NCBI GenBank assembly: GCA_030374805.1
Contig: JARGSG010000191.1
Span: 62,001-126,000 of the forward strand
DNA: 64,000 bases
Direction of reading: 5' to 3'
Source: Gracilaria gracilis
Lineage: Eukaryota; Rhodophyta; Florideophyceae; Gracilariales; Gracilariaceae
Shown here: piece by piece, positions 19,793-30,560 of the stretch
Position numbering within the stretch: the stretch's first letter is position 1
Layout of the letters: every line of letters starts with the position of its first letter
Program-made: the position numbers and the translations under genes
The notes under the pieces: model-generated
Told to the model about the DNA's origin: nothing
What the model saw: the letters and a program-made list of their open reading frames with translations, nothing else
Databases searched by the model: none

Positions 19793-20686
19793 CTATTCTT
19801 CCTTGTCTTTCTCTTTGCTCGCATAGATGTGTTCAGTGAAGGATCTAAGTCAAAATAACCATCACGAAAGTTAGTCACATAAGAAAAAACAAGCCTGAGG
19901 AGTTTGAACTGAACCATACCCTTCGAAAACCGACGAAATACGGTAAACAATGTTTACCCACAGTGATAGCAGTATTCCAGCTGGACTCTGGGCCCTGTTA
20001 ATCAAGAAGAAAGCAAGCATTGAACCATCAAAGCGGAAGAACACTTGTTAGTATAAAACCCAACGCCAATCTGTGCTCTGAAGACTGCTTCAAACGTACA
20101 ATATTGCCTTTCCAAGGAATATCATTGTAGACCCATCATACATCGGGTGCTCGAATACGTTGAAAGGGAATGCTGTGACTTTCTCAGGCATGAGAAGGCC
20201 GAAGTAGTCACCAAGATATGTGCCCGTAATTCCCAGCTGGTAGAATGAAGACAAAACGAGCACCGACCCCAGCATCAAACATGATATGCCAGCAAGCTGG
20301 TACTCTAGTTTGGCTAAAGAAGGAGCGATTCGCTGAGTCTGCATAGCGGCAACAAAAAGAACATCGCGGTAAAGCCCAGCCAGAAAGATCCAAAGTGCAA
20401 GAACGTACACGCCAATTACAGGTTTGATGAAGACCTTAGATAGAAATCTTGTGTAGTATTCGAATCTAGCAATGCAATTCCATATCAATGGCTGCAACAA
20501 AATGACTATGGCCGCCTCCCAGAGAGCGACGTCTCCAACTTCAACATGTCGAAGTCTGTAAGGAAATGCAGATGAAGTACAATAATCACTAATAATTTCT
20601 GCGCCCGAAGTCACAAATTCGGGAACATAAACCACATGGGGAATAAGGTCGTCAATAAAGTGAAGTGCATAGTTGACCTGGTCCAT
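19793..20686 (-). CDS. PEMT: Phospholipid (phosphatidylethanolamine) N-methyltransferase, three exons
   Basis: An integral membrane methyltransferase of 237 residues that makes phosphatidylcholine from PE with SAM. CDS is complement(join(19793..19844, 19920..19994, 20100..20686)). Exon 1 ends FLGKAIL; the 105-nt intron has GTACG, TACTAAC and a TTAACAG acceptor. Exon 2 encodes QSPAGILLSLWVNIVYRISS. The 75-nt second intron has GTATG, GACTAAC and TTAG; exon 3 completes FEGSFTEHIY and a charged tail. Family marks: NCIARFEYYTRFL, GITGTYLGDYFG, FPFNVFEHPMYDGST (SAM side), and FEG...IY at the end. Without splicing the frame stops right after FLGKAILYV, before the conserved end. Start is the ATG at 20686; an upstream GTG is unlikely. 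Four hydrophobic segments. Confidence 0.9.
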
Positions 20687-21545
20687 TGCAGCGACAGAAA
20701 AGGGCAAAGGCACAAAACGTTTCCCGTGGGTTGAGTAGCAGGGGTAGTTCTCACGTCGAGGATCTCAAGAAGAGTGAGGTTATAACAGACAGCACACCAG
20801 CCAGGAAGGAGAGGCGGTATCTATCTATAAGTTAGGTCGGGGAACGCATTAACCAGATCAGAACTACCTTCGTTTTTCCGTCAGCAGTGATTCTTAACAG
20901 AGCATGAATTCATATCTACCGTAGTTATCATATCTACCACGACCAGGTATCCATACCAAGTACCGTCGTACACGGTAAACTTTATCGCGTTTTGTGGCAC
21001 AGGTGCCACGGGCATGTCAAAAACTTCATTCTTAGAAGCTGATTCTTGTACCAAGGGGTAACTTTCGTCATTACAACCTGTGCAAAGTTTGGTGGGCCCT
21101 CCGGAAACTTTGTTTTTGAAACCGAATTGGCAAAACATTGTCATGCAAAACGTCACCGCCATCAAGTTGTCACCGTCCATTTCTTTGGAAGTCGGACGAT
21201 ACAAAGGTACAAGGGTAGATACAGGGCTAAATGGTGAGTACGCACAAAAAGGGAACGACATCTTCATTGCTCACCGTCAATCTTCCGGCTTCATCCGAAC
21301 CATTTCTCCGTCATACTCGCAGGCATACTACCATTCTCAGCATCACATCACCACAACGCCACATCTATATCGCTCCGTCTGAAAATCCAAGAAGCCCCTT
21401 CGTGCACTTTGAGCTCTTTTCGACGCCACAACTTTACTACACACCACGACATCTTCCGGGTCACAGCTCTCGCTGACCTGCAGTTATATTTTTGCTGGTG
21501 AGTTACGTATCAGCTCCATATCTGAGCTGCGATTCGAAGCCCTAC
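20687..21545. other. Intergenic region before the cyclin gene
   Basis: It contains a minus ORF at 20881-21267 (128 codons, ATG start), divergent from the cyclin gene by about 280 bp. That ORF is Cys-containing (MAVTFCMTMFCQFG, LCTGCND) with a short hydrophobic stretch near the C-terminus, and I do not recognise it. It may be a small gene or chance. Confidence 0.4.
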
Positions 21546-22574
21546 ATGTCGCGACCACACAATTCTTCCCTTGATGACTCCAAGCGAGGAATAAAACGCC
21601 CGAATCAACACATCGGTGGAGTTTCTTCCCCCGTTCAGACATCGGAAGATAATTCCTGGTTATTTACTGAGGAAGAGGTAACAGAAACTCCGTCGAGAGT
21701 ACAAGGACTTCCTGAACAGGCAGAGCTCAAAGTTATAGCAAAAACCGCACAGTTTATTCAAGAATGCGGACGTGAACTTCAAGTCCCTCAGCTCACGATG
21801 TCCGTCGCCGTCAAATTCTTTCAGCGCTTCTTCATGTTGGAAAGCATGCTCAATCATCCACCACCGCTTGTGGCCGCCGCTTGCCTGTTCCTCTCTTGTA
21901 AGGTACAGGAAACACATAAACGTCTTAAGGATATTATCTACTGGACTGTTAAAGTGCGAACAAGAAACACCAAGGATTTTCCTGAAGGTATGGATTTGTT
22001 CGAGAATTCTCCCGGATACTATGAGGAGAAGAATCATATTCTTGACAAGGAACGTGAAGTGCTGCGCGTTCTAAACTTTGATCTCACAGTTGACCATCCG
22101 TACAAACATTTATGGACTCTGACAAAGTCATATCTCGGGAGTGATCAAGTCCAGAAATCGATCACCCAAGCCGGCTGGAATTTTTTGAATGACTCATTTA
22201 GAACATATCTGCACGTTAGATACGACGCGAAGGAAGTCGCGACAGCAGCTTTCTTCATGTCTGCCAAACTCCACAATCGTCCTCTGCCGGACGGTACCAC
22301 GAGGGAACGCGCAACAGGCAAGCGAATCCTGGCTTGGCATGAGTTCTTCAAGACCAACCTCAATCGCGTTGAAGAGATTTGTAAGATTCTTCTTGATATG
22401 TATGAACTGGAAGACAAAGCTTCTACTCTTTTTAAACATGGGGCCGGTGTTTTGGATTCCATTCCGGCCAGCCATCCTGCGAAGCGTCGAAAGACCGAAT
22501 CAGTCAAACTGGAATCAACCCCAATTGAGAATGATTCTCGAACAAGAATCGAGACTTACACCGCTTATCGTTAA
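21546..22574 (+). CDS. Cyclin of the T/K/L (transcriptional) class
   Basis: A 342-residue regulatory subunit expected to pair with a CDK9/12/13-type kinase that phosphorylates the Pol II C-terminal domain. The first cyclin fold spans about residues 40-190: NSWLFTEEEV near the start is the T/K/L N-terminal signature, and VAVKFFQRFFMLESM and PPPLVAAACLFLSCKVQETHK are cyclin-box helices. The second fold follows (QAGWNFLNDSFRTYLHVRYDAKEVATAAFFMSAKL). The tail has a basic nuclear signal (PAKRRK). The ATG at 21546 (MSRPHNSS) is the best start; the longer frame from 21492 adds 18 residues without homology. Which CDK it binds cannot be told. Confidence 0.88.
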   Translation: MSRPHNSSLDDSKRGIKRPNQHIGGVSSPVQTSEDNSWLFTEEEVTETPSRVQGLPEQAELKVIAKTAQFIQECGRELQVPQLTMSVAVKFFQRFFMLESMLNHPPPLVAAACLFLSCKVQETHKRLKDIIYWTVKVRTRNTKDFPEGMDLFENSPGYYEEKNHILDKEREVLRVLNFDLTVDHPYKHLWTLTKSYLGSDQVQKSITQAGWNFLNDSFRTYLHVRYDAKEVATAAFFMSAKLHNRPLPDGTTRERATGKRILAWHEFFKTNLNRVEEICKILLDMYELEDKASTLFKHGAGVLDSIPASHPAKRRKTESVKLESTPIENDSRTRIETYTAYR

Positions 22575-23163
22575 TGATATCTTTCTTTGTTAATATGGAG
22601 TTGTAGGCGAAGTTCTGTGACACTGTTTATCCGAATCGTCATCAGCAGTAGCAAGCACAAATCAGAACGCATCGTCGTCAAAGTGTTCTTGTGCTCCTGT
22701 TTTAGCCTCATTGCTGTTTCTTCTATGCTCCACAGAATTGAGCGTGTACGGAAGAAAGTGTAGGACCTCATCGAACGGCGAATTTAAAGCCTAGTTGTAT
22801 TCGCGCCTTCTGGTTCGGAGCTGCTCTCATCAAAACGTTGAATTGTTTTTGTTGTTCTGGGATCATGGTCAATGTGAGATCCCTGACCAGGATCTGTATC
22901 ACTTCGGTGTCGTTCTCCAAGGTAGAACGACTAAGCTTCGACGAGGTCAAGTAAGTGAGTCTGAGATGGTGTCAAGGGAAGAAATGGGGTCAAAGGAACA
23001 AGAAAATATGTTTAGAGGACTTGATGAGAAGCCGACAAAGCGTGCTTGTACAACTCAAGAGTGGTAGGTCGCCGAAAGCCTACATGCCCTAATACAGAGC
23101 GCGGATTTGTAGGCCTACAAGAGTATGAAACAAAATATGTCTACAGATGTGGCCTCCGTGAGG
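22575..23163. other. Convergent intergenic region, cyclin / GPAT
   Basis: About 590 bp between two gene ends. Short ORFs on both strands look like chance. No repeat or gene recognised. Confidence 0.55.
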
Positions 23164-24399
23164 TCAATGTTCATACCCACCAATTTGTCTATACCCATCC
23201 ACAACAAGACTCTCAATGTATTCACATTGGGCTTTTCTCATCTCGTGTTTGTCCGTAATACTTGACGGGACAGATCGCTTCCATTCGATTTCTTTGCCGA
23301 AATGCATACGCATTGGTGTGTATTTGACAGTTCTTTCTTCCCCAATTTCGGCACCGCCGACGCTCGATGGTGGTGGAAGCATATCGTACGTCCAAATTGC
23401 CATTGGATAAAAATGACACGGGGTTCCACTCCTCTCTGCAGTGAATCGCATCGTGGCTACGGCCCCCACATCGAAAGGTGAAATCTCAACAATTCCCGTT
23501 TCTGCATTCATTCTATCTCGTCCTCCTGAGGGAGCAAACCATAGCGCGGTTCCACCCTTCTTAAACAGGCGGTGTGACTCCGCAATCGTTCGTCTATTGT
23601 GGAGCAGTTTTTGATTCAAAAGATCTGGCTCGTCGTTAATATGTTTCTTCGAATACACGGTGAGCAAATTACGACCCGCTGAGAACGGAGCCACCATAGG
23701 GTCGTTCCGTACACGGTCGCCTGCCATGAACACTAGTTTCTCGCAAAACTGTCTGTCGCAGCCTGCAATCCAATCCAGCATGAAATCAATGGCATAGGGG
23801 TCGCCCTCGGATTGATGGTTAGACAAGAATATGACGTTGTGACCTTGTCGCACATAATTCTGCGCTTCATGGATGTGTTCAACTCCGAGGATAGAACTAT
23901 TGGGTCGATCAAGAAGAACGCTAGAGAAGTCAAAACCGAACTTGTAATGGTCGAACGGTTGACGGATTCGCCGATGATACGAAGAGAAATTCAATGGGTC
24001 CTCTATTGCTCTTCGACAGAGCTCTAGTAGGGTTGAGAACATAGCCTCCGTAAAATCATCTGGATCTTCTGTCAAGAACGGGTTCTTCGAAGCGGCGACA
24101 CCATAAGACTCATGCCACGTCTTCAAACTTTCGACGATGTACGAGGGAACCTGGCGTGAGTTGACGAGATGATCTGCGCGTTCATAGAACCTAAGTCCAT
24201 CCACGCCTTCCAAGCGACTGGGACTGACGGCTTCAAAGGTTGATAGATGGCTCTCCTGGTGGAGGGAAATCAAAGCTGTAGCATGCGAACGATGGAAGCG
24301 ATGCCCGACTCCTTGCAAAGAACGTACTGTGCTGGTGGCAGTCAATGAACGCACAGGACGTGCGACAGGCAGTGGAGATACAAAGGCGTAATTTTTCAT
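23164..24399 (-). CDS. ATS1: Plastid-type glycerol-3-phosphate acyltransferase
   Basis: First acylation of glycerolipid synthesis: acyl-ACP (or acyl-CoA) plus glycerol-3-phosphate gives lysophosphatidate. 411 residues. The catalytic block I is FLSNHQSEGDPYAID (His about 195, Asp about 200, the H-x4-D motif). Downstream blocks: LVFMAGDRVRNDPM (MAGDRV), TVYSKKHINDEPDL, and GGTALWFAPSGGRDR (the Gly-rich block III), then FYPMAIWTYD. These match the soluble ATS1/PlsB-like plant family. The ATG at 24399 gives MKNYAFVSPLPV followed by an Arg/Ser-rich, acidic-poor stretch, as expected for a plastid transit peptide. A longer frame continues to 24657. Stromal acyltransferase is the likely role. Confidence 0.92.
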   Translation of the reverse strand: MKNYAFVSPLPVARPVRSLTATSTVRSLQGVGHRFHRSHATALISLHQESHLSTFEAVSPSRLEGVDGLRFYERADHLVNSRQVPSYIVESLKTWHESYGVAASKNPFLTEDPDDFTEAMFSTLLELCRRAIEDPLNFSSYHRRIRQPFDHYKFGFDFSSVLLDRPNSSILGVEHIHEAQNYVRQGHNVIFLSNHQSEGDPYAIDFMLDWIAGCDRQFCEKLVFMAGDRVRNDPMVAPFSAGRNLLTVYSKKHINDEPDLLNQKLLHNRRTIAESHRLFKKGGTALWFAPSGGRDRMNAETGIVEISPFDVGAVATMRFTAERSGTPCHFYPMAIWTYDMLPPPSSVGGAEIGEERTVKYTPMRMHFGKEIEWKRSVPSSITDKHEMRKAQCEYIESLVVDGYRQIGGYEH

Positions 24400-25068
24400 G
24401 AGGGAGAGTGGAAAACGCGGCGCGAAAGCGACGAAGGAGAAACGCCGTTGGGGCAAGGACCGCGGAAAGAGAGGGTGCGGTGCGCAACGGTTTCGGGAGA
24501 CATGATCAAAGGCCTCAAGAAGATATTGCGGTTGACAACCGCTTTTCGCTCGGCGATGCACGTGAGTCGATGTTGTGAGCGGTGTCGGGGCGCCTGTTGT
24601 GCGCGCGACATTCTCTGCCCCAATCACGGCGCCCCAAGTGGAAGCACCATTGCGCATCGGCCAATTATTTATTCGGTCGCCGCCAGTGAGTATCTTGCTG
24701 TAGAGCTACAGACGTACTGAAATTCGATCGGAAGATCAAATCGTTTGCATCTGGCTCCCAGTATCAATGAACAGCGGCCCTGATAGCCGCTCCCACTCAG
24801 CCTTCGGACAAGCTGCCGCAGCTTAGCTACAAGGGTAGAGCGAGCAGCTAATAACATTCGTTTGCAGTCTTCTTCATCGTGGGTGATTCATATTCTTTTC
24901 TTCCAGTCACAGGAGACAGCACGCAAGCCGTATAACTTTGGTCAGAAGCCTGAGTGCATCATCATCCTCAGTGATTAAGCTTCCCTGGCCTTCAGAGCCT
25001 GGTTTAACGGAATGCCCATATACCCGTAATCCCTCATCATGCGCATGTCAGCTTCCATTTCCTTTCCC
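24400..25068. other. Upstream region of GPAT
   Basis: About 670 bp, GC-rich near the GPAT start. It carries a CCAAT core (GGCCAATTATTTATT, about 24659) roughly 260 bp upstream of the GPAT ATG. No gene. Confidence 0.5.
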
Positions 25069-25527
25069 TCACTCAACTTGGTTTCGGCTATCCCCGCCTT
25101 GCCCTGGTTCCCCTCCACCCTCTCCGTGATCTTCCATAGGGCCAGAGTCTTCCACAATTGCGTTTGAAGGTACTCGTCTCCTCGTCGTCGCCGGGCCTCC
25201 GCTGCTGCTACTGCTACCATCGCTCTTGTTCCCATCATCGCCATCACTGTTGCCGTGGTCGCCTTCCGCCTCACTTTCTGATGAGCTCTCGTCCCAAGCC
25301 CGTTTCTTATGAAACACACAGCAGCTCTTAGAGCTGCGTTTTCCGTCATGCTCATTATCATGTGTATCAGACGACCAGCGCACCCTGCGTCTCGGATGCA
25401 ACTGCAATCTTAGTATAGGTGTTTGTGTGTCTCTGACTGTCACAGTATGCGTCGTGCTCGCAGGTGATGGTCTTGTCGACCTCGCACGTGCTGCTCTTGA
25501 ACCCCGCGGTCTTCTGTTGTTATTCAT
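25069..25527 (-). CDS. PPP1R11: Protein phosphatase 1 regulatory inhibitor (inhibitor-3 / PPP1R11 / Ypi1)
   Basis: A small, mostly disordered inhibitor and regulator of protein phosphatase 1, nuclear in most organisms. 152 residues (human 126). The family core is present in one block: RRRVRWSSDTHDNEH, then KRSSKSCCVFHKKRAWDESSSES. RVRW fits the RVxF PP1-docking motif, the DNEH...RSSK...CC segment is the conserved signature, and Cys-Cys-Val-Phe matches CCI(Y/F). The N-terminus is Arg/Ser-rich, the C-terminus acidic (DGDDGNKSDG) then Gly-rich. Single exon, ATG at 25527. Confidence 0.9.
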   Translation of the reverse strand: MNNNRRPRGSRAARARSTRPSPASTTHTVTVRDTQTPILRLQLHPRRRVRWSSDTHDNEHDGKRSSKSCCVFHKKRAWDESSSESEAEGDHGNSDGDDGNKSDGSSSSSGGPATTRRRVPSNAIVEDSGPMEDHGEGGGEPGQGGDSRNQVE

Positions 25528-26500
25528 TGCGCTCTGATTCGTTGTGCAGCCAAAACAACCCCAAGTCTTCCTTGCGGTTACAGTTTGCAGCCTATTCTGC
25601 GAATGTTCTGATTCAGCTCTCCAGAGTTACTCTTCCGGCAGTTTTTTCTTTGCGTTCCAGAACGCGAGTAGATTCCAATGCAAACCAAGATATCGCTCAA
25701 GTAGGTTGAATAGAATGCAGTTTTCCCGGCGTTGAATTTAGCGTTTCAGCTTTCCCTCGAATCAAAATTTCAGCACCAGCTCGCGCTTCGAGATGTAGGA
25801 CCGTTCGGTAAACCAAATTGCCTGAATGTGGAAAAGAAGGCCAACCTGCTAGCGTTATTTCACCGCCTCTGTCCTCTAATATGTTTCAATTGTACCCAAA
25901 TCTGGAGAAAGCTGCGTGGAGAGCGGGCAGTCATATGTGCCAAAACAGGCCAAGCCTGCTGCAGCCTTTTCGCAGACACGTCTCGAAGTCGGGACTCCCG
26001 ACCATGTCCGTCGGACACCCGTGGCCTTCTGTGTTCCGATTCTGGTTCATAAGTACTTACAGAACTGTAATTCCTTCCTTTTGCAAGAAATAGATCACGC
26101 CAAGTTCGAACTCCCGTCGTCCGCTCTCCACAGACTGCAAACCCAAGTTCAACATAGATAAACCAGTACGACGGGTAAAGGGTTATCTACGGGGGCTGAA
26201 TTCATCCGTAGAATACAAGTCTATGGCTGCATGGACGAAGGGTTATCAGAATCTAACCAGCACGAGTATAGCATACCTTTGAAAGGGACTCTCATTGAAT
26301 TCATAAGGGATACTTTACCCGAACAACGATTTGCTTTTCTTAAAGACTCTAAGAAGCACACTCCGGCAAAACCACAGCAATGATTAACAACCTCCATGGC
26401 CTTACAATGCTATGAAGAAGAGCTGCTTTGACGAAACTGATCACCCTATTAATGTAATCTTATGTGGCGGATATCCAAGCTTTTTAGATTGGGAACAGCC
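25528..26500. other. Intergenic region before PUS3
   Basis: About 970 bp. Overlapping plus-strand ORFs in three frames (25.5-26.2 kb) do not resemble known proteins. No repeat or gene recognised. Confidence 0.5.
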
Positions 26501-27976
26501 ATGCCTCCTCGTTGCAACTTGACCGAGGAGCAACTTCGTGCAATGCCACGTGAAGAGTTGCTCTCCCTCGCCTTGACGCGATTGCTTCCTCAAGCATCGT
26601 CTACCCCCCCGGATGGTGCCGAAATCTCCCAATCTCAGAACAGAACATCGAACGGCGAGCCGCCTCGGAAAAAGCCACGTCAATTTGATATGAATCGATA
26701 CGGACAGAGGCATATAGCGTTGCGGATCATGTATACAGGTTGGCGTTTTCATGGATTTGCCTCACAGATTCACTCTGACAACACAGTTGAGGCCCATGTG
26801 TTTTCGTCTTTGCTGAAAACCCGTTTAATCTCATCTCGTGCCAATTGCGACTACTCGCGAGCAGGCCGAACCGATGTTGGTGTTTCAGCCGCATGTCAAG
26901 TCATTGGACTTCGCGTCCGGAGCAATGTAAAACCTCCTTCAACAGGTCACAGAGAACTTGATTATGTGAAGATTATCAACGGCACTCTTCCCCAGGGAAT
27001 TCGGTGTACGGGATGGACTCCTGTGTCGGACGGTACTTCCCCTTTTCCATTGGTATACGAAGGAGACCCACTGCCAATAAAAGAATACTGGACGGCAGTG
27101 AGAAATGGACAAGTCAAGGAAACTGTTGCTATTCGGCGACCCGGACAACAGTTTTCCGCTCGTTTCGACGCGGCGTACAGATCCTACAAGTACTTTTTCC
27201 CAAGGGGTGATCTTGATATCAGCGCGATGCGGGAAGGAGCGGCCTTCTTTAAGGGCACGCATGATTTTCGCAACTTTTGCCGTATCGATGAGAGTGTCAC
27301 GAACTTTGAGCGCCACATGTTTGCCGTAGAAATTCGTCGAATGCATGATGATTCTGTTGCTGCCGTTGATAAAGACGATGAATACTCCATGTACTACATT
27401 TTTGTGAAGGGTCAAGCCTTTCTCTGGCACCAAGTTCGATGTATGGCGGCAGTGTTATTCGATATTGGTATGAAGAATGAGAATCCGAATATGATCAAAC
27501 GCTTACTGGACGATGCCAGAACAAGTAATGGCTCTTTCTCGAACGGGAGACCACACTACCGAATGGCATCTCCAACACCCCTTCTTTTGTATGAATGCAT
27601 ATATCCAAGAACTGTGCTACATTTTCCGCAGACATTTGAACGTGATTTCAATCCCCTTGTTGTGAACGCCGACGACGCGAGGCGCACTTCATTTGAGAGA
27701 GCGAATTCAGCCATTGGTAAAGATTTTGCTTCGGAAGCTGCAAAAATGTCAATCTTGCAGACTGTACTAAAAGATCAGGACAGTTTCACTTCCTACCAGT
27801 CGCAGAATGAAACGAAGATTCCTTCTAAATCATTCAAAGACCTTCGAGGACCAAGAGATTTTGTAATTGACCACATTCACGGTCGACATATTCCATATGA
27901 CAAAAGGCTGACGGACGATTCCTTGGAGCTCAAACAAAAAAAGGCTGCCTTGAAGCTGCTTTCTAAGGGAGAATAG
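26501..27976 (+). CDS. PUS3: tRNA pseudouridine-38/39 synthase (Pus3/Deg1, TruA family)
   Basis: Makes pseudouridine at tRNA positions 38/39 in the anticodon arm. 491 residues (human PUS3 481). KPRQFDMNRYGQRHIALRIM and GWRFHGFASQIHSDNTVEAH are specific to Pus3 rather than Pus1 or bacterial TruA. The catalytic Asp is in CDYSRAGRTDVGVSA (about residue 125). YKYFFPRGDLDISAMREGA, GTHDFRNFCRIDESVTNFER and FLWHQVRCMAAVLFDIG are the remaining family blocks. Residues 1-60 (Leu/Glu then Ser/Pro) form the variable N-terminus. Start is ATG 26501; an earlier ATG at 26462 adds 13 residues. Single exon. It is convergent with the F-box-like gene. Confidence 0.95.
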   Translation: MPPRCNLTEEQLRAMPREELLSLALTRLLPQASSTPPDGAEISQSQNRTSNGEPPRKKPRQFDMNRYGQRHIALRIMYTGWRFHGFASQIHSDNTVEAHVFSSLLKTRLISSRANCDYSRAGRTDVGVSAACQVIGLRVRSNVKPPSTGHRELDYVKIINGTLPQGIRCTGWTPVSDGTSPFPLVYEGDPLPIKEYWTAVRNGQVKETVAIRRPGQQFSARFDAAYRSYKYFFPRGDLDISAMREGAAFFKGTHDFRNFCRIDESVTNFERHMFAVEIRRMHDDSVAAVDKDDEYSMYYIFVKGQAFLWHQVRCMAAVLFDIGMKNENPNMIKRLLDDARTSNGSFSNGRPHYRMASPTPLLLYECIYPRTVLHFPQTFERDFNPLVVNADDARRTSFERANSAIGKDFASEAAKMSILQTVLKDQDSFTSYQSQNETKIPSKSFKDLRGPRDFVIDHIHGRHIPYDKRLTDDSLELKQKKAALKLLSKGE

Positions 27977-28448
27977 ACGCTTGCATTTTGTAAACGAGGA
28001 GAACGACAGTACCCACGAATCTCTCCAGCAATCCTCGCCGCTAACACCATCGAAGTCGTGTAACATCATTCGATTCAAATCACTAAGAACTTTTACTAAT
28101 ACCATTGAAATGGAGAGCACAAGGTATTCCTTACGGTTGTTCTCTCACTACTCATTTCTGTGAAATGCTTTCTGTACGGACTGCGTGCTTTCGAAAAGCT
28201 GAGTTAGCCGATGGACGTTTTCTGTATTGAAACGACTTGAAATATTCGAGCCGATAAGCCGTTCGTATCTCATTGATGACAAATAGCCAATCTTTGTTAT
28301 TCTTCTAAACAACGTGAGAACATAGTGTCCCAAGAGAGTTGGTTTGTAACGGAGGATTCCTAAGCTGGCTATGATTGTCTGGTCCTCAACAATTGGAAAG
28401 CTTGAAAGATAAGAATTAGGGGTAGCCTAGCGTCTTGTAGTATTTCTC
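27977..28448. other. Convergent intergenic region, PUS3 / F-box-like
   Basis: About 470 bp, two 3' UTRs. No gene or repeat recognised. Confidence 0.55.
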
Positions 28449-30092
28449 TTACTGCTCCGCGGCAATTGAATTTGTTACATGATTTCTTATGATGCGATTC
28501 TTAACCATATGGACCGTTCTCGTTTCAAGAAGTGGGGCATGCTTCGACAATACTCGCACAGAAGTAGACAAATCTCTATCCAGCACAGAAGCGTCAATTC
28601 CACATTGACAGAGTTCGTGACGTCCATCACAACAGAATCCTAGTTTTAAAAATCGAATGTATGGGTTGTAAACTGAGAGACCTTTTACGATCATGAGGAA
28701 ATATTGACCATGGCACACAGATTGGTGCTCTAGAGATACTTCAAGAGAACGCAAGCGGCGGCCTATGAGTTTGAGAGCCTTCAATAGATCGTCTGAAGGC
28801 AATTTCGCATGCAACCAGCGTAACTTGCTAAGGTTGGAGGCACTCTCAACCAAACTTGGGAGAAGGCCTTCCTCCGGCGAATAGAAAGCACGAGCTATGG
28901 AATCACTGGCCGATCGACATGAGCCCCATGAAATACTCAATGTCCTCAGGCAAGTGGCGACATTAAACAAAAAATCTTCCGCACCTTCTGCGATCATTAG
29001 TTCGAGGTATTCTAGAGTTTTGCATCCTTTTAGCACACACAAAGCTTCTCTGGACACGGGGAGATGTGTATACTCCAGTTTCACCAGTTTCTTCAAAAGC
29101 TTTTCGAAAAACGGTCGCGATCCGCTAGAGAACGAACCTCGACTTGAACAGATGCTTATCTGCTCCAGATGATCAATGACTCTTTCAATTCCGGGAACCT
29201 CAAGTGGCGCTCTTAGGCACGTCAGAAACTCAATGTGAGGGAACACAGAACGAATTTCGCGGTTTGTAGAATCCCAAAACCTGCAGTCCTGGCCATACGA
29301 AAGCGTCAAGTTCTTCACCGTTCCATTCTCCCACTGTTGTGTTTCAGAACCAATAGTGGAACTAAAGATGACCGACTGAATACACTTGGAACCAGTTTCT
29401 GAGTGGAGACGTTCACAGTCTAAAACAACTTCTGTTAAGGAAAGCAAAGACAGGTTGCTCAGAAGCAAGTGTTTCTGAGAAAGAGTAATAGAGGTCAGAA
29501 GTCGTTTACAAGGCAGCTTCTGAGCTTGTTCTTCGAAAGATTTTCACTAACTTACAATATAGTTATTGCTCTTTGAGGTCCAGTAAACGGAAAGCGTATT
29601 GTGAAATGCGTTTGTTGGGAAGTCCACATGTCAGCTTTCTTCGAGGCACCGATAACCCTGAAGGTAGCGAGGTACGTCAAAGCATAGAATTGCCTAACAT
29701 ACATGAGTTGGGGCGAGTACATCGCAAGTCAAAGTCAGGGAACGTAGGTTGGGCATTCTTGGAAGAACATGCGGAAATGAGTGGATAGAGTTTACCGTGG
29801 CCTTTTCCACAGTACTCAAATCAAGAGCGTAGAACTCGTGCTTCTTCTCAAGAGTGTTTATCTCTGATGGAATGTCGACTTCAAGAAGATTCCCTCGTAA
29901 TAACGACGCCCATTCCACAGGTCCGTACTTCCCTACGCATCGCTTTGGCATTTTGTATCCCATTACATGAATGACACAAGCTTTGAGCAGTTCAGAAGAC
30001 AAGGCAAGACTGTACATATCGTCTGTCCCAGCATGCTTGACAAGTATGGAGGTTATATACAGAGCAACGTCTTTGGGCAAAAGTTCAAACAT
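28449..30092 (-). CDS. F-box/LRR-like protein, one intron
   Basis: CDS is complement(join(28449..29474, 29703..30092)), 471 residues. Exon 1 opens MFELLPKDVALYITSIL, an F-box-like start (LP-x(2)-V), and ends LRSLTLTCDVLAPTH. The 228-nt intron has donor GTATG and acceptor TTTCTCAG, both in phase 0. Exon 2 continues KHLLLSNLSLLSLTEVVLDC and further leucine-spaced segments (VKNLTLSYG, KLVKLEYTHLP, LEYLELMIAEG, LRTLSISWG, LRSLEVSLEH), consistent with degenerate leucine-rich repeats. If the F-box is real, it would be an SCF substrate adaptor. Target unknown. The intron is inferred from frame and splice signals only, so a frameshifted gene is the alternative. Confidence 0.6.
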
Positions 30093-30560
30093 CTGTTCCC
30101 AATGTTCGTTTGCTTCTCAGAAAGTACTGTATTGGTTAGTTCAACAGAAATGCAGGCGAACCCTATGGTAAGCAGCATGCAGTTACATAAGAAGCGTAAA
30201 CGTTTGCAGAATGAAGACAAACGAACGACGGAAGCACGGGAAAACTATCGTCAAGCGGTATATCCCTCAGTAACCACAACTTTGGAAGCACTCAAAAAGT
30301 GCTACAGTACCAATGCCACATTTCAATCCCGGAATTTTTCACTTCGATGTCATCCACGTCCGTGTTTGTCCTCCTCGCCTCCATCATCGGAGATCTACTC
30401 AACCAACCCACTTCGTGTCTTGGAGAGAATACACTTAACCCTCTGCCAATCTGCTGCGCTGAGATCACCTGCGCTTGTCTCCTTGCGAGGAACTTTGACT
30501 GCTTTCAAAACAGGAAGCGGCCCAGTTGCGCTCCAACAAACATTCGACGTTCATACACAC
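30093..30560. other. Divergent region, F-box-like / hydrolase
   Basis: About 470 bp between divergent starts. The frame of the hydrolase is open upstream to 29967, but that part has no homology. No motif recognised. Confidence 0.45.
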